From: Verrucomicrobiia bacterium
GTDB taxonomy: Bacteria; Verrucomicrobiota; Verrucomicrobiia; JABWAM01
Direction: 5' to 3'
Assembly (NCBI GenBank): GCA_013360985.1
Contig: JABWAM010000068.1
Span: forward strand, 1 to 10,583
DNA length: 10,583 bases
Shown in pieces: positions 5,023 to 10,583 of the stretch (the first letter of the stretch is position 1; each line of letters begins with the position of its first letter). A program made the position numbers and the translations under genes. Under the pieces are notes generated by a model that saw only the letters and a program-made list of their open reading frames with translations, searched no databases and was not told where the DNA came from.

Positions 5023-6855
5023 ATGCATGTCCTCTCCTCATCCCTCCGGTCCGCGCTTGTGCGGGCGCTCGCCCTTTCCGCCCTTCTGATCGTGGCGGGA
5101 CCTTTGCGATCGCGCGCCGCCGACATCTTTTTTACCAATAAAAACAGCAGCGTGAGTCTGACGACGGCCGGGAATTGGGATCCGAACAGCGTGCCGGGTG
5201 CGGGAGACACGGCTTGGTTGACGAATCGTTTGAGTCAGACCTACACGCTCGGAAGTGATCTGGCTGCGGCCAATGTGTATGCGGGCAGCACGGGGAGTCC
5301 GCTGCAAACCCTGACCTTGGATCTGGGTAGCGGACGGAGTTGGACGGTGACCAATCAGTTTTTTTTGTTAACCCAGAGCAACAGCCTCGCCTTTAACAGT
5401 GGAACGCTGGCAGTCACGAATGGCGATCGTACGGCGCAGATGGTGATCGGGGACGGTTCTAGAAATATTGGTTTGACTGTGCGCGGAGGCACGTTGCTGG
5501 CTGATTCGATCACGTCGTTATCGGCCACCGATGGAAAGGTGCGTTTCAACAACGGCATACTCGAACTTTTTGGCAGTGGAACCAGTTCCATCGCGGGCGA
5601 CTTTCAGGCGCAGGCAACGGATCATGCCAAGACCATGACGGTGCGCGGGACGAACACAACGATCTCCGTGGGGCAAACTCTCGGTTTTTATACAGGAGGA
5701 AATCAGGCGACAAATACCTTTATTCTTACGGATGGCGCCACCATGAGCGGCAATGGCGCGACGCTCGCAGGGCGAAACAAGCTTCTGATTACGGAGAATG
5801 CTCAGCTTTTCGCTGGCGGCCATTTGTATTTGACTAGTGGGCGCGATTCCGATCAGACACTCGTGGTCAGCAATGGAGGGCAACTTGTCGTCAACAATTT
5901 GGGAACGGGTGGAAGCGGCCCTTCCGATGTATCGTTCAGTTTATTCACGGGCTCCAACACGCTGGTGATCGCGACAAATGTTTATGTGGGAACGAACGGC
6001 TTTGCCTATTCTCGAGGCAAGAGCGCGATCCTGATCGAGAATGGGGCGGTGCTTGAAGCGCGGACGATCACCACGGGATACGGTTCGAGTGGAGCGATCA
6101 CGAATCAGGGAGGGACGCTGCGGTTCACCATTAGTGATCCGACCTTGACCGATCACACACCGGGATCCGTAGTCGTGAAGGGTGGGACGATCGAATTCTT
6201 GGGCGTTTCCAACGCAAACCTCGAAGGCGCCATTGGACAGTTTACCTATGCGGATACGAATACTCTGACCTTGAATTCGGCAACCAACGCCCGCACGAGC
6301 GCGTATGCGATCGGGACCGGTCAGGCCTTCGCCACATTGGATCTTCGAGGAAACGCGTCGTACTTTCGCAGCACGAACTTTTCGATCGGAACGGGAGGGA
6401 CTCTCCTGGGCTCGGGAACGATCGAGAGCTTCGTGGTGACGAATGCGGGAACAATTAGGCCCGGTCATTCGCCGGGAATGTTGGAATTCTCGAGCAACCT
6501 TACCTTGACGAGCGGATCGTTGCTAGTTCTGGAAATTGCCGGTACGAACGCGGGCGCGTACGATCGTTTGCTTGTAGACGGCGTCCTTTCAGCCGGTGGA
6601 ACGCTCGCGGTCACCAATCTCGGCTGGACGTTCGCCGCGGGAGACGCGTTCGATCTGCTCGATTTCGCGGCGTTTTCTGGAAATTTTGACACAATGAGTT
6701 TGCCGACGTTGAGCGGCGGTCTCCTGTGGGATACGTCGTTGTTTGGGACCCAGGGAGTGTTGAGTGTGATACCGGTTCCCGAGCCGACCGCGCTGATGGC
6801 GATGGGCGCGGGTCTCGCGTTCCTGCTTTTCCTCCGACGTCGTCGGGAGGGATAA
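5023..6855 (+). CDS. PEP-CTERM sorting-domain surface protein with beta-helix-like (autotransporter-like) repeats
   Basis: The 610-aa protein has a signal peptide (Arg9, Arg14, hydrophobic 15-28, cleavage near SRA-A at 32-33) and a C-terminal PEP-CTERM signal: VPEP with PEP at 586-588, a hydrophobic helix (~590-604) and a four-Arg cluster at 605-608. Between them is a Gly/Thr/Asn-rich series of short strands (GGTLLADSI, NGGQLVVNN, ENGAVLEARTI, QGGTLRFTI, GGTIEFLG) typical of parallel beta-helix passengers; GTIRPGHSPGMLEFSSNLTLTSG (split here: GTIRPGHSPG then MLEFSSNLTL) matches the conserved segment near the end of autotransporter-like PEP-CTERM proteins. Such proteins are exported and processed by exosortase, which is not in this window. 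AAGGAG at 5011-5016 fixes ATG 5023. Codon use is less GC-rich than in the neighbours. The next plus-strand gene starts ~500 nt later, so it is probably monocistronic. Confidence 0.92.
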   Translation: MHVLSSSLRSALVRALALSALLIVAGPLRSRAADIFFTNKNSSVSLTTAGNWDPNSVPGAGDTAWLTNRLSQTYTLGSDLAAANVYAGSTGSPLQTLTLDLGSGRSWTVTNQFFLLTQSNSLAFNSGTLAVTNGDRTAQMVIGDGSRNIGLTVRGGTLLADSITSLSATDGKVRFNNGILELFGSGTSSIAGDFQAQATDHAKTMTVRGTNTTISVGQTLGFYTGGNQATNTFILTDGATMSGNGATLAGRNKLLITENAQLFAGGHLYLTSGRDSDQTLVVSNGGQLVVNNLGTGGSGPSDVSFSLFTGSNTLVIATNVYVGTNGFAYSRGKSAILIENGAVLEARTITTGYGSSGAITNQGGTLRFTISDPTLTDHTPGSVVVKGGTIEFLGVSNANLEGAIGQFTYADTNTLTLNSATNARTSAYAIGTGQAFATLDLRGNASYFRSTNFSIGTGGTLLGSGTIESFVVTNAGTIRPGHSPGMLEFSSNLTLTSGSLLVLEIAGTNAGAYDRLLVDGVLSAGGTLAVTNLGWTFAAGDAFDLLDFAAFSGNFDTMSLPTLSGGLLWDTSLFGTQGVLSVIPVPEPTALMAMGAGLAFLLFLRRRREG

Positions 6856-6870
6856 GCGCGGGGGCGGGCG

Positions 6871-6896
6871 CGGAATGCGCGGCTTGGCCGGCGTCG
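6871..6896 (-). repeat. Decayed REP-like remnant after the PEP-CTERM gene
   Basis: The segment reading ATGCGCGGCTTGGCCGGCG on the plus strand matches the start of the repeat blocks (GATGCGCGGCTCGGCCGGCG) with few changes, then diverges and lacks the tetranucleotide end. It probably is a degenerate copy. The remaining stretch 6897-7223 holds only a doubtful minus-strand ORF. Confidence 0.45.
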
Positions 6897-7157
6897 TCAG
6901 ATCACAGCGATCCCGAGGATCACACCGAGCGCTTCGAGCCGCGGATCGTTGAAGTCCGCCGTGCGCGCGTCGAGATTCAGCCTCTTGTGCGCGGTCCGCT
7001 CGGCGAAGCGGGTTCGGAGCGGAGGGATCACGCGCGATCCGGCGCGCATTCTTTGGATTGCCTTCCGAGGCAATCGGCGGAACTGCGCCAAGAAGAGAAC
7101 CCCGCGCGGCCCGCGCGCCGAAACGCATTTCGTGATCGAGAAAGAGAGCGATCGCAC
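6897..7157 (-). CDS. Doubtful 86-aa basic protein, unrecognised
   Basis: A minus-strand frame starting at GTG 7157 with a GAGG about 8 nt upstream encodes 86 residues, Arg-rich in the first two thirds and ending in an acidic then hydrophobic tail (NLDARTADFNDPRLEALG, then VILGIAVI). The last 30 codons have the high-GC third positions seen in real genes here, so it could be a small gene or the degenerate end of an older one. It is convergent with the PEP-CTERM gene, 41 nt away. No family is recognised; chance is a serious alternative because the opposite strand is also open across the whole stretch. Confidence 0.25.
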   Translation of the reverse strand: MRSLSFSITKCVSARGPRGVLFLAQFRRLPRKAIQRMRAGSRVIPPLRTRFAERTAHKRLNLDARTADFNDPRLEALGVILGIAVI

Positions 7158-7188
7158 GCTGATTCCTCAAAGAAATCTCTCTCGGCTA

Positions 7189-7216
7189 TTGCGGCCCAGA
7201 TGATTTCCTTTAGTAT
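7189..7216 (+). promoter_or_regulatory. Possible promoter upstream of the prepilin-like gene
   Basis: TTGCGG (7189-7194) and TAGTAT (7211-7216) are 16 nt apart, the same spacing as the candidate before the PEP-CTERM gene. The -10 box ends 7 nt before an ATG at 7224, a leaderless-like geometry. Both hexamers are imperfect. Confidence 0.3.
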
Positions 7217-7223
7217 GCGTGCC

Positions 7224-7361
7224 ATGAGACGGACTCGCGCGCGCACCGTTTTTCAGGATTGTACGACGTTCGATCTCCCTCCGCCGACGGGAAGCGGATC
7301 TGACGGGGCGGCGGACCTCGAGGCGGTCGGATCGCCCCCTTTTTGTTCTCTATCCGCATGA
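7224..7361 (+). CDS. Possible 45-codon leader ORF overlapping the prepilin-like start
   Basis: ATG 7224 opens 45 codons (starting MRRTRARTVFQDC) ending in TGA at 7359-7361, which overlaps the downstream start as ATGA. No Shine-Dalgarno precedes either ATG, so a leaderless start here (TAGTAT then 7 nt then ATG) with termination-reinitiation at ATGA would explain how the downstream gene is translated. The peptide itself resembles nothing I know, and the arrangement may be coincidental. Confidence 0.22.
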   Translation: MRRTRARTVFQDCTTFDLPPPTGSGSDGAADLEAVGSPPFCSLSA

Positions 7362-8068
7362 AACGCGCGGCGTTCACCTTGACCGAGCTTTTGGTCGTGA
7401 TCGCGATCATTGCGATTCTCGCCGCGCTGCTCCTGCCATCGCTGAAATCCGCGCGCGACGCCGCGCGCGGTGTTCAGTGCGTGAACAATCTCCGCCAGAT
7501 TTTTCAGGCGGAGCTCCTCTGGGCCGGCGAGCACGACGGCCAGTTCCTCATCCGCGACCCCGAGCAGGTTTACCAATCCGAATGGCAAAGCAGTAATCCA
7601 GCTTCGGGGACTCGCCCCTACTGGTTCGTGCTGATCCGATCCTATCTTAAGACAACATGGAAAGGAGACGGCTTTAATTCTCTTTCCACCTTCTCCGGGC
7701 CAAATGCGATCGGGTTCTGTCCCAACAATCGCAAGGGTGAAGCCTGGGATGCGGTTTTGTGGAATCCTCCCGATCCTCAGGTGGATTTCGGTTACGGCAT
7801 GAATTCGGATGTCATGGCGACTCCCGGTTGGATGATGCTTGAAAACCATCCGATGCCGATCGCTAGGATCACGCGTCCCTCCGAAAAACCCGCATTCCTC
7901 TGCCCATGGATCTTCGGAGGCGTGCGGGGCTACGGTTATTATGTCAACGACCTTCGCCTCGCTTTCGTGCACAAGGGTCGCGTCAACGCGGTCTTCGTGG
8001 ATGGGCACGCGCGCGCGTTGACCCGCGCCGAAGCCGCGGCAGCGATGGCTTTGGACTACGACGACTGA
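7358..8068 (+). CDS. Prepilin-type N-terminal methylation protein with H-X9-DG motif (pseudopilin-like)
   Basis: The 236-aa protein begins with a type IV prepilin signal: KRAAFTLTELLVVIAIIAIL, where cleavage would fall before Phe6 and Glu10 is the conserved Glu at mature position 5; the usual Gly at -1 is replaced by Ala5. A hydrophobic helix spans ~8-28. The remainder is a globular domain with several Cys (41, 121, 182) and, near the end, His205 followed by nine residues and Asp215-Gly216 (FVHKGRVNAVFVDGHARAL), the H-X9-DG signature of an abundant PVC-group family with type II secretion-like N-termini. Function is uncertain; members are thought to be exported and inserted in pseudopilus-like or surface structures. 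The frame also reads from a TTG at 7343, but ATG 7358 places the basic residues immediately before the hydrophobic helix. There is no clear ribosome binding site. Confidence 0.9.
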   Translation: MKRAAFTLTELLVVIAIIAILAALLLPSLKSARDAARGVQCVNNLRQIFQAELLWAGEHDGQFLIRDPEQVYQSEWQSSNPASGTRPYWFVLIRSYLKTTWKGDGFNSLSTFSGPNAIGFCPNNRKGEAWDAVLWNPPDPQVDFGYGMNSDVMATPGWMMLENHPMPIARITRPSEKPAFLCPWIFGGVRGYGYYVNDLRLAFVHKGRVNAVFVDGHARALTRAEAAAAMALDYDD

Positions 8069-8148
8069 TTCTGCTCGGCTGCGAAGTGCGATCGGGTGGA
8101 ATGCGTGGCGTGCTTCGCGTGAACCTCATCTGCTGGAGAGGGCGCGAC

Positions 8149-8244
8149 GCGCGGCTCGGCCGGCGGCCTCGCCCTACCTTCCGTGTGCGAAACCTTTCCT
8201 CCATGCGTCCGGGGGATTTTCCCGCGAAGCCGGGCGACGCGCCG
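8149..8244 (-). repeat. REP-like unit A of a tandem pair
   Basis: This 96-bp unit recurs at 8306-8401 (offset 157) with two mismatches, both in the GTGTGCG/GCATGCG stretch. Its core at 8153-8177 reads on the minus strand as GTAG plus the GA/GA-mismatched hairpin and is identical to the cores around the RAYT gene; the following TTCCGTGTGCGAAA also occurs there at 3805-3818. It lies in the gene-free stretch 8069-8472. Confidence 0.85.
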
Positions 8245-8305
8245 TCCCCATCCATCTCCTCTCGCGATCTGGCATGGGGGAGCTCATCCCGAACTCCTCA
8301 CCGAT

Positions 8306-8401
8306 GCGCGGCTCGGCCGGCGGCCTCGCCCTACCTTCCGCATGCGAAACCTTTCCTCCATGCGTCCGGGGGATTTTCCCGCGAAGCCGGGCGACGCGCC
8401 G
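8306..8401 (-). repeat. REP-like unit B of a tandem pair
   Basis: Second 96-bp copy, core at 8310-8334 on the minus strand. Past the shared unit it continues into CCGAGCCGC (8402-8410), a partial plus-oriented core end like that closing the 207-bp blocks. It also retains the CCGATGCGCGG lead-in found at 3770 and 4555, so it is closer to those blocks than unit A. From 8411 to 8472 nothing recognisable is seen. Confidence 0.85.
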
Positions 8402-8472
8402 CCGAGCCGCCCGAAGACATCAACCCTTGTCCACAACTAAGGGGGCGCGACCGCGGCGGTCATCGCACGCTC

Positions 8473-9813
8473 TTATGACGCCTTTTTCCGTTTGGCGGCG
8501 CCGGCGCGGACTGATTCCAGATATTCCTTGAGCTTCCTTTCCCGGCCAAGCTCGCTGGGCGCGTAATACGTCGCTTGGACGGGCATGTGCGCTTGCTCGA
8601 CGTAATGATCGGAATGGTCGTGCGGAGAGCGGTAGCCGACTCCATGGCCGAGTTTTTCGGCGCCGCGGTAACCCGTGCCGCGAAGTTTGCGCGGCACCTC
8701 CTGGAGGCGGCCCTCTTTGACGTCCTTCAGGGCGGCTTCGATGGCCTTGTCGGCGGAGTTGCTTTTGGGGCAGCCCGCGAGATAGATCGTCGTTTCGGCG
8801 AGCGGGATGCGCGCCTCCGGCATCCCGATGAGCTCGACGATCTGGAAACAGGCGTTCGCCACCACGAGGGCGCCCGGTTCGGCGAGGCCGATGTCTTCGG
8901 CGGCGAGGATCGCGAGGCGGCGGGCGATGAAGCGGGGGTCTTCCCCCGCGTAGAGCATTTTCGCGAGCCAATAGATCGCGGCGTCGGGATCGCTGCCGCG
9001 CACGCTCTTGATGAAGGCGGAGATCGTGTCGTAGTGCGCGTCGCCGTCCTTGTCGTACAACACCGCCCGCCGCTGAATGGACTCTTGCGCCACGTCCAGT
9101 GTAATGTGGATGACGCCATCTTTATCCGGTGTAGTAGATTCGACTGCCAATTCCAGGGCATTTAGGGCATTACGGGCGTCACCGGAGGCGACCTCGATCA
9201 GGTGGGCGCGGGCATCGGCATCGAAGATGATCTTCTTGTGGCCATAGCCGCGTTCCTTGTCGCTCAACGCCCGGTCGAGGAGAATGCCGGTTTCCTGTTG
9301 ATTCAAGTTGCGGAGTTGGAAGACGCGGGAGCGGGAGATCAGGGCTTTGATCACTTCAAAGTAGGGATTCTCCGTCGTTGCGCCGATCAGGGTAAAGACT
9401 CCGGTCTCCACGTGGGGGAGCAGCGCATCCTGCTGGGCTTTGTTCCAGCGGTGAACCTCGTCCACGAACAATATCGTGCGTTCGTTGTGCAGGCGTCGGC
9501 GCTCCAGCGCTTCGTCAATGACGACGCGCAGGTCGGCTTTGCCCGCTAAAATGGCGGAAATGGTGACGAAATGACTCTTGGTGGTGTTTGCGATGACTTG
9601 CGCGAGCGTGGTCTTGCCCGTGCCGGGCGGTCCCCACAAGATGATGGACGAAAATAATCTATCCGCTTCGATGGCGCGGCGGAGAAGCTTTCCCTCGCCG
9701 ATGATGTGTTCCTGCCCGATGTACTCATCCAGCGTGCGCGGACGCATGCGCGCGGCAAGCGGCGCTTCGCTTTTCATTCGCTCCTGCATGGCGTGATCGA
9801 AAAGGTCTGGCAT
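8473..9813 (-). CDS. rarA: Replication-associated recombination protein A (RarA/MgsA/WRNIP1 family AAA+ ATPase)
   Basis: The 446-aa protein is full length (Escherichia coli RarA is of similar size). It has the N-terminal PLAARMRPRTLDEYIGQEHI (19-38), Walker A GPPGTGKT (61-68), Walker B ILFVDEVHR (114-122), sensor 1 TLIGATTENP (141-150), and SRSRVF (160-165) with a likely arginine finger; the C-terminal half holds the RarA-specific tetramerisation region (SFVRGSDPDAAIYWLAKML-type segment, here IKSVRGSDPDAAIYWLAKM, and LAAEDIGLAEP). RarA acts at stalled replication forks with SSB, promoting restart and gap handling in the cytoplasm. Start ATG 9813 agrees with the family N-terminus. There is no Shine-Dalgarno, but a perfect TATAAT ends 7 nt before the ATG, implying a leaderless message. 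The 5' half is lower in GC than the 3' half. The closest upstream gene is separated by a terminator, so it is transcribed alone. Confidence 0.95.
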   Translation of the reverse strand: MPDLFDHAMQERMKSEAPLAARMRPRTLDEYIGQEHIIGEGKLLRRAIEADRLFSSIILWGPPGTGKTTLAQVIANTTKSHFVTISAILAGKADLRVVIDEALERRRLHNERTILFVDEVHRWNKAQQDALLPHVETGVFTLIGATTENPYFEVIKALISRSRVFQLRNLNQQETGILLDRALSDKERGYGHKKIIFDADARAHLIEVASGDARNALNALELAVESTTPDKDGVIHITLDVAQESIQRRAVLYDKDGDAHYDTISAFIKSVRGSDPDAAIYWLAKMLYAGEDPRFIARRLAILAAEDIGLAEPGALVVANACFQIVELIGMPEARIPLAETTIYLAGCPKSNSADKAIEAALKDVKEGRLQEVPRKLRGTGYRGAEKLGHGVGYRSPHDHSDHYVEQAHMPVQATYYAPSELGRERKLKEYLESVRAGAAKRKKAS

Positions 9814-9820
9814 TATTGAA

Positions 9821-9826
9821 ATTATA
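9821..9826 (-). promoter_or_regulatory. -10 box for rarA giving a probable leaderless transcript
   Basis: On the minus strand a perfect TATAAT is followed by TTCAATA and then the rarA ATG (9813). Transcription would begin about at the start codon, leaving no room for a ribosome binding site, and none is present. No good -35 is found at 16-18 nt. Confidence 0.55.
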
Positions 9827-9851
9827 GCATTCTTGAATTTTGACGGGAATC

Positions 9852-9876
9852 AAAAAGGACGCGCGGAGCGTCCTTT
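9852..9876 (-). terminator. Intrinsic terminator after the STAS gene
   Basis: On the minus strand AAAGGACGC pairs with GCGTCCTTT (arms 9868-9876 and 9854-9862) around a 5-nt loop, and the message continues with T residues (TTTTT including the arm end). This perfect 9-bp, partly GC-rich stem followed by a T-tract lies 44 nt after the STAS stop and before the rarA promoter, so it separates the two transcription units. Confidence 0.75.
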
Positions 9877-9919
9877 CCTATAAGTTCGACCAGCTTTGCC
9901 TGACGTCGCTGTCCGCTCA

Positions 9920-10324
9920 TTAGTACGAAGCAATTGCGGAATTATAATCTGTGTGAATCTCCAGGAACAAATCGAAGCCGGTGGCAGTGAGTGAGGCGTG
10001 AACGTCTCTGGAAGGGTTGAGAAGTTTCAAGTGCGGGGATTTATAGGTGCCGGATGCAATCCCTTTCTTCACATCCTCATCGCTCAGGTTCGCATCCGGG
10101 TGCAGGGAGCGGAGTTCGTTATAGATGGTATTGATCGCCCGCAAACCCGCGCTGCTCATAAATGCGGTATGGGTCAGGTCCATCAAGATGTAATGCGCGC
10201 CCTCCTTGATCAACTCCCGGGCTTTGGCAAGGAATGCGTCATACGTCGAACCGTCCACGTTTCCGTCAATGTGCATTACTGTGACAGGCACTTTGCCGTT
10301 TTCAACCTTTACTTTGATCTCCAT
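9920..10324 (-). CDS. STAS-domain protein (anti-sigma factor antagonist-like)
   Basis: The 134-aa cytosolic protein fits a single STAS domain: an N-terminal strand pair VTVMHIDGNVDGSTYDAF (14-31), helix LAKARELIKEG (32-42), strand YILMDLTHT (45-53), and FMSSAGLRAI (55-64), which aligns with the FMDSSGL phosphorylation loop of SpoIIAA; Ser58 aligns with the phosphoserine while the preceding Asp is replaced by Ser57. The C-terminal KSPHLKLLNPSRDVHASLTATGFDLFLEI (shown in pieces: LKLLNP, TGFDLFLEI) matches the last strand and helix. About 25 extra residues (75-97) separate the two parts, longer than usual. It probably works in a partner-switching cascade with an HPK-like kinase not present here. 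ATG 10324 has a GAGGAGA ribosome site. A paralogue lies 98 nt upstream on the same strand. Confidence 0.85.
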   Translation of the reverse strand: MEIKVKVENGKVPVTVMHIDGNVDGSTYDAFLAKARELIKEGAHYILMDLTHTAFMSSAGLRAINTIYNELRSLHPDANLSDEDVKKGIASGTYKSPHLKLLNPSRDVHASLTATGFDLFLEIHTDYNSAIASY

Positions 10325-10374
10325 TGGATTCTCCTCTGGTCCTTCCGGTTTGAATGCCGACTATTTTATCCCTT

Positions 10375-10414
10375 TTTATCGGTATTTGGGGGGTGTGAAG
10401 TCATTACCGATAAA
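10375..10414. promoter_or_regulatory. 10-bp inverted repeat between the tandem STAS genes
   Basis: TTTATCGGTA (10375-10384) and TACCGATAAA (10405-10414) are perfect complements with a 20-nt loop containing a G6 run. No T-tract follows on the minus strand, so it is not an ordinary terminator; an operator or a structured intergenic RNA is more likely. A possible -10 (TAAAAT, minus strand) lies just downstream, near 10363-10370. Confidence 0.4.
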
Positions 10415-10422
10415 TCCTGATT

Positions 10423-10583
10423 TCAATGGCAGGAGTTGACGGCTTGTTCCTCGTCATGGAAGATTTCGATGTAAATGTCGAAACCGCCCAGGCGGAAGAC
10501 CTCCTCGACCCCGGCTGAAAGGTTGACGACCTTGAGATAAGGCGACTTGTAAACGCCTGTGCTCATGCGTTTTCGCAGTTCAT
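10423..10583 (-). CDS. C-terminal part of a second STAS-domain protein (cut by right window edge)
   Basis: On the minus strand the frame entering from the right edge gives 52 residues before a TGA at 10423-10425. They include GVYKSPYLKVVNLSAGV and GGFDIYIEIFHDEEQAV, which align without gaps with SGTYKSPHLKLLNPSRDV and TGFDLFLEIHTDYNSAI at the end of the STAS protein next door. It is therefore the C-terminal end of a paralogue sharing the same unusual YKSP-containing insertion. The catalytic-like phosphorylation loop lies outside the window. The order and 98-nt spacing suggest duplication and possibly a common operon. Confidence 0.75.
   Translation of the reverse strand, partial: ELRKRMSTGVYKSPYLKVVNLSAGVEEVFRLGGFDIYIEIFHDEEQAVNSCH

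Noticed and set aside
8449..8461. GACCGCGGCGGTC near the rarA stop as a terminator
   Set aside because: Only a 5-bp stem with a 3-nt loop is possible and there is no T-tract on the minus strand after it.
7906..8478. Overlapping plus- and minus-strand frames across the tandem repeat region
   Set aside because: They are built from the duplicated REP-like units, lack family motifs and disagree between frames; the region is treated as non-coding.
8575..9165. A 196-codon plus-strand frame opposite rarA
   Set aside because: It is antisense to conserved RarA motifs and has no independent support.

Overview
The window looks like a high-GC chromosomal segment of a Verrucomicrobiota-type (PVC group) bacterium. 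This is an inference from gene families, not a database match: a PEP-CTERM surface protein, an H-X9-DG prepilin-like protein, a GntR-headed/LacI-type sugar regulator next to a Gfo/Idh oxidoreductase, and a RAYT transposase of the kind common in that group. The last ~1.5 kb (rarA 5' half and STAS genes) is visibly less GC-rich and has different promoter/terminator style, so it may be of other ancestry or a contig join.

Layout. 1-2493 (+): a C-terminal gene fragment of unknown function, a secreted protein with a proline-rich linker and a beta-sandwich-like domain, and a Gfo/Idh/MocA oxidoreductase, closely spaced and probably one operon. 2657-3745 (+): a winged-helix (GntR) plus periplasmic-binding-like regulator, the likely controller of a carbohydrate function. 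3770-4877: a REP/RAYT locus. A 152-aa HUH/Y1 transposase gene (4065-4523) lies between two ~97% identical 207-bp repeat blocks, with one more repeat core beyond. 5023-6855 (+): a 610-aa PEP-CTERM beta-helix-like surface protein with its own Shine-Dalgarno and a possible promoter. 6856-7357: mostly no convincing gene; a decayed repeat, a doubtful minus-strand ORF and a 45-codon ORF overlapping the next start. 7358-8068 (+): prepilin-like H-X9-DG protein. 8069-8472: no gene; two tandem 96-bp copies of the same repeat family. 8473-9813 (-): complete rarA, apparently leaderless. 9854-9876: intrinsic terminator. 9920-10324 and 10423-right edge (-): two tandem paralogous STAS-domain genes, the second cut by the edge.

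How it fits together. The most notable system is the REP/RAYT one: nine repeat cores share a GTAG (or GTGG/GGAG) tetranucleotide followed by a short hairpin with a GA/GA internal mismatch, which is the architecture expected of the DNA substrate of a RAYT enzyme, and seven of the nine surround the RAYT gene. The first three genes and the regulator look like the edge of a carbohydrate-utilisation cluster. The PEP-CTERM protein and prepilin-like protein are typical cell-surface products of the group. No rRNA, tRNA, CRISPR or prophage genes were seen.
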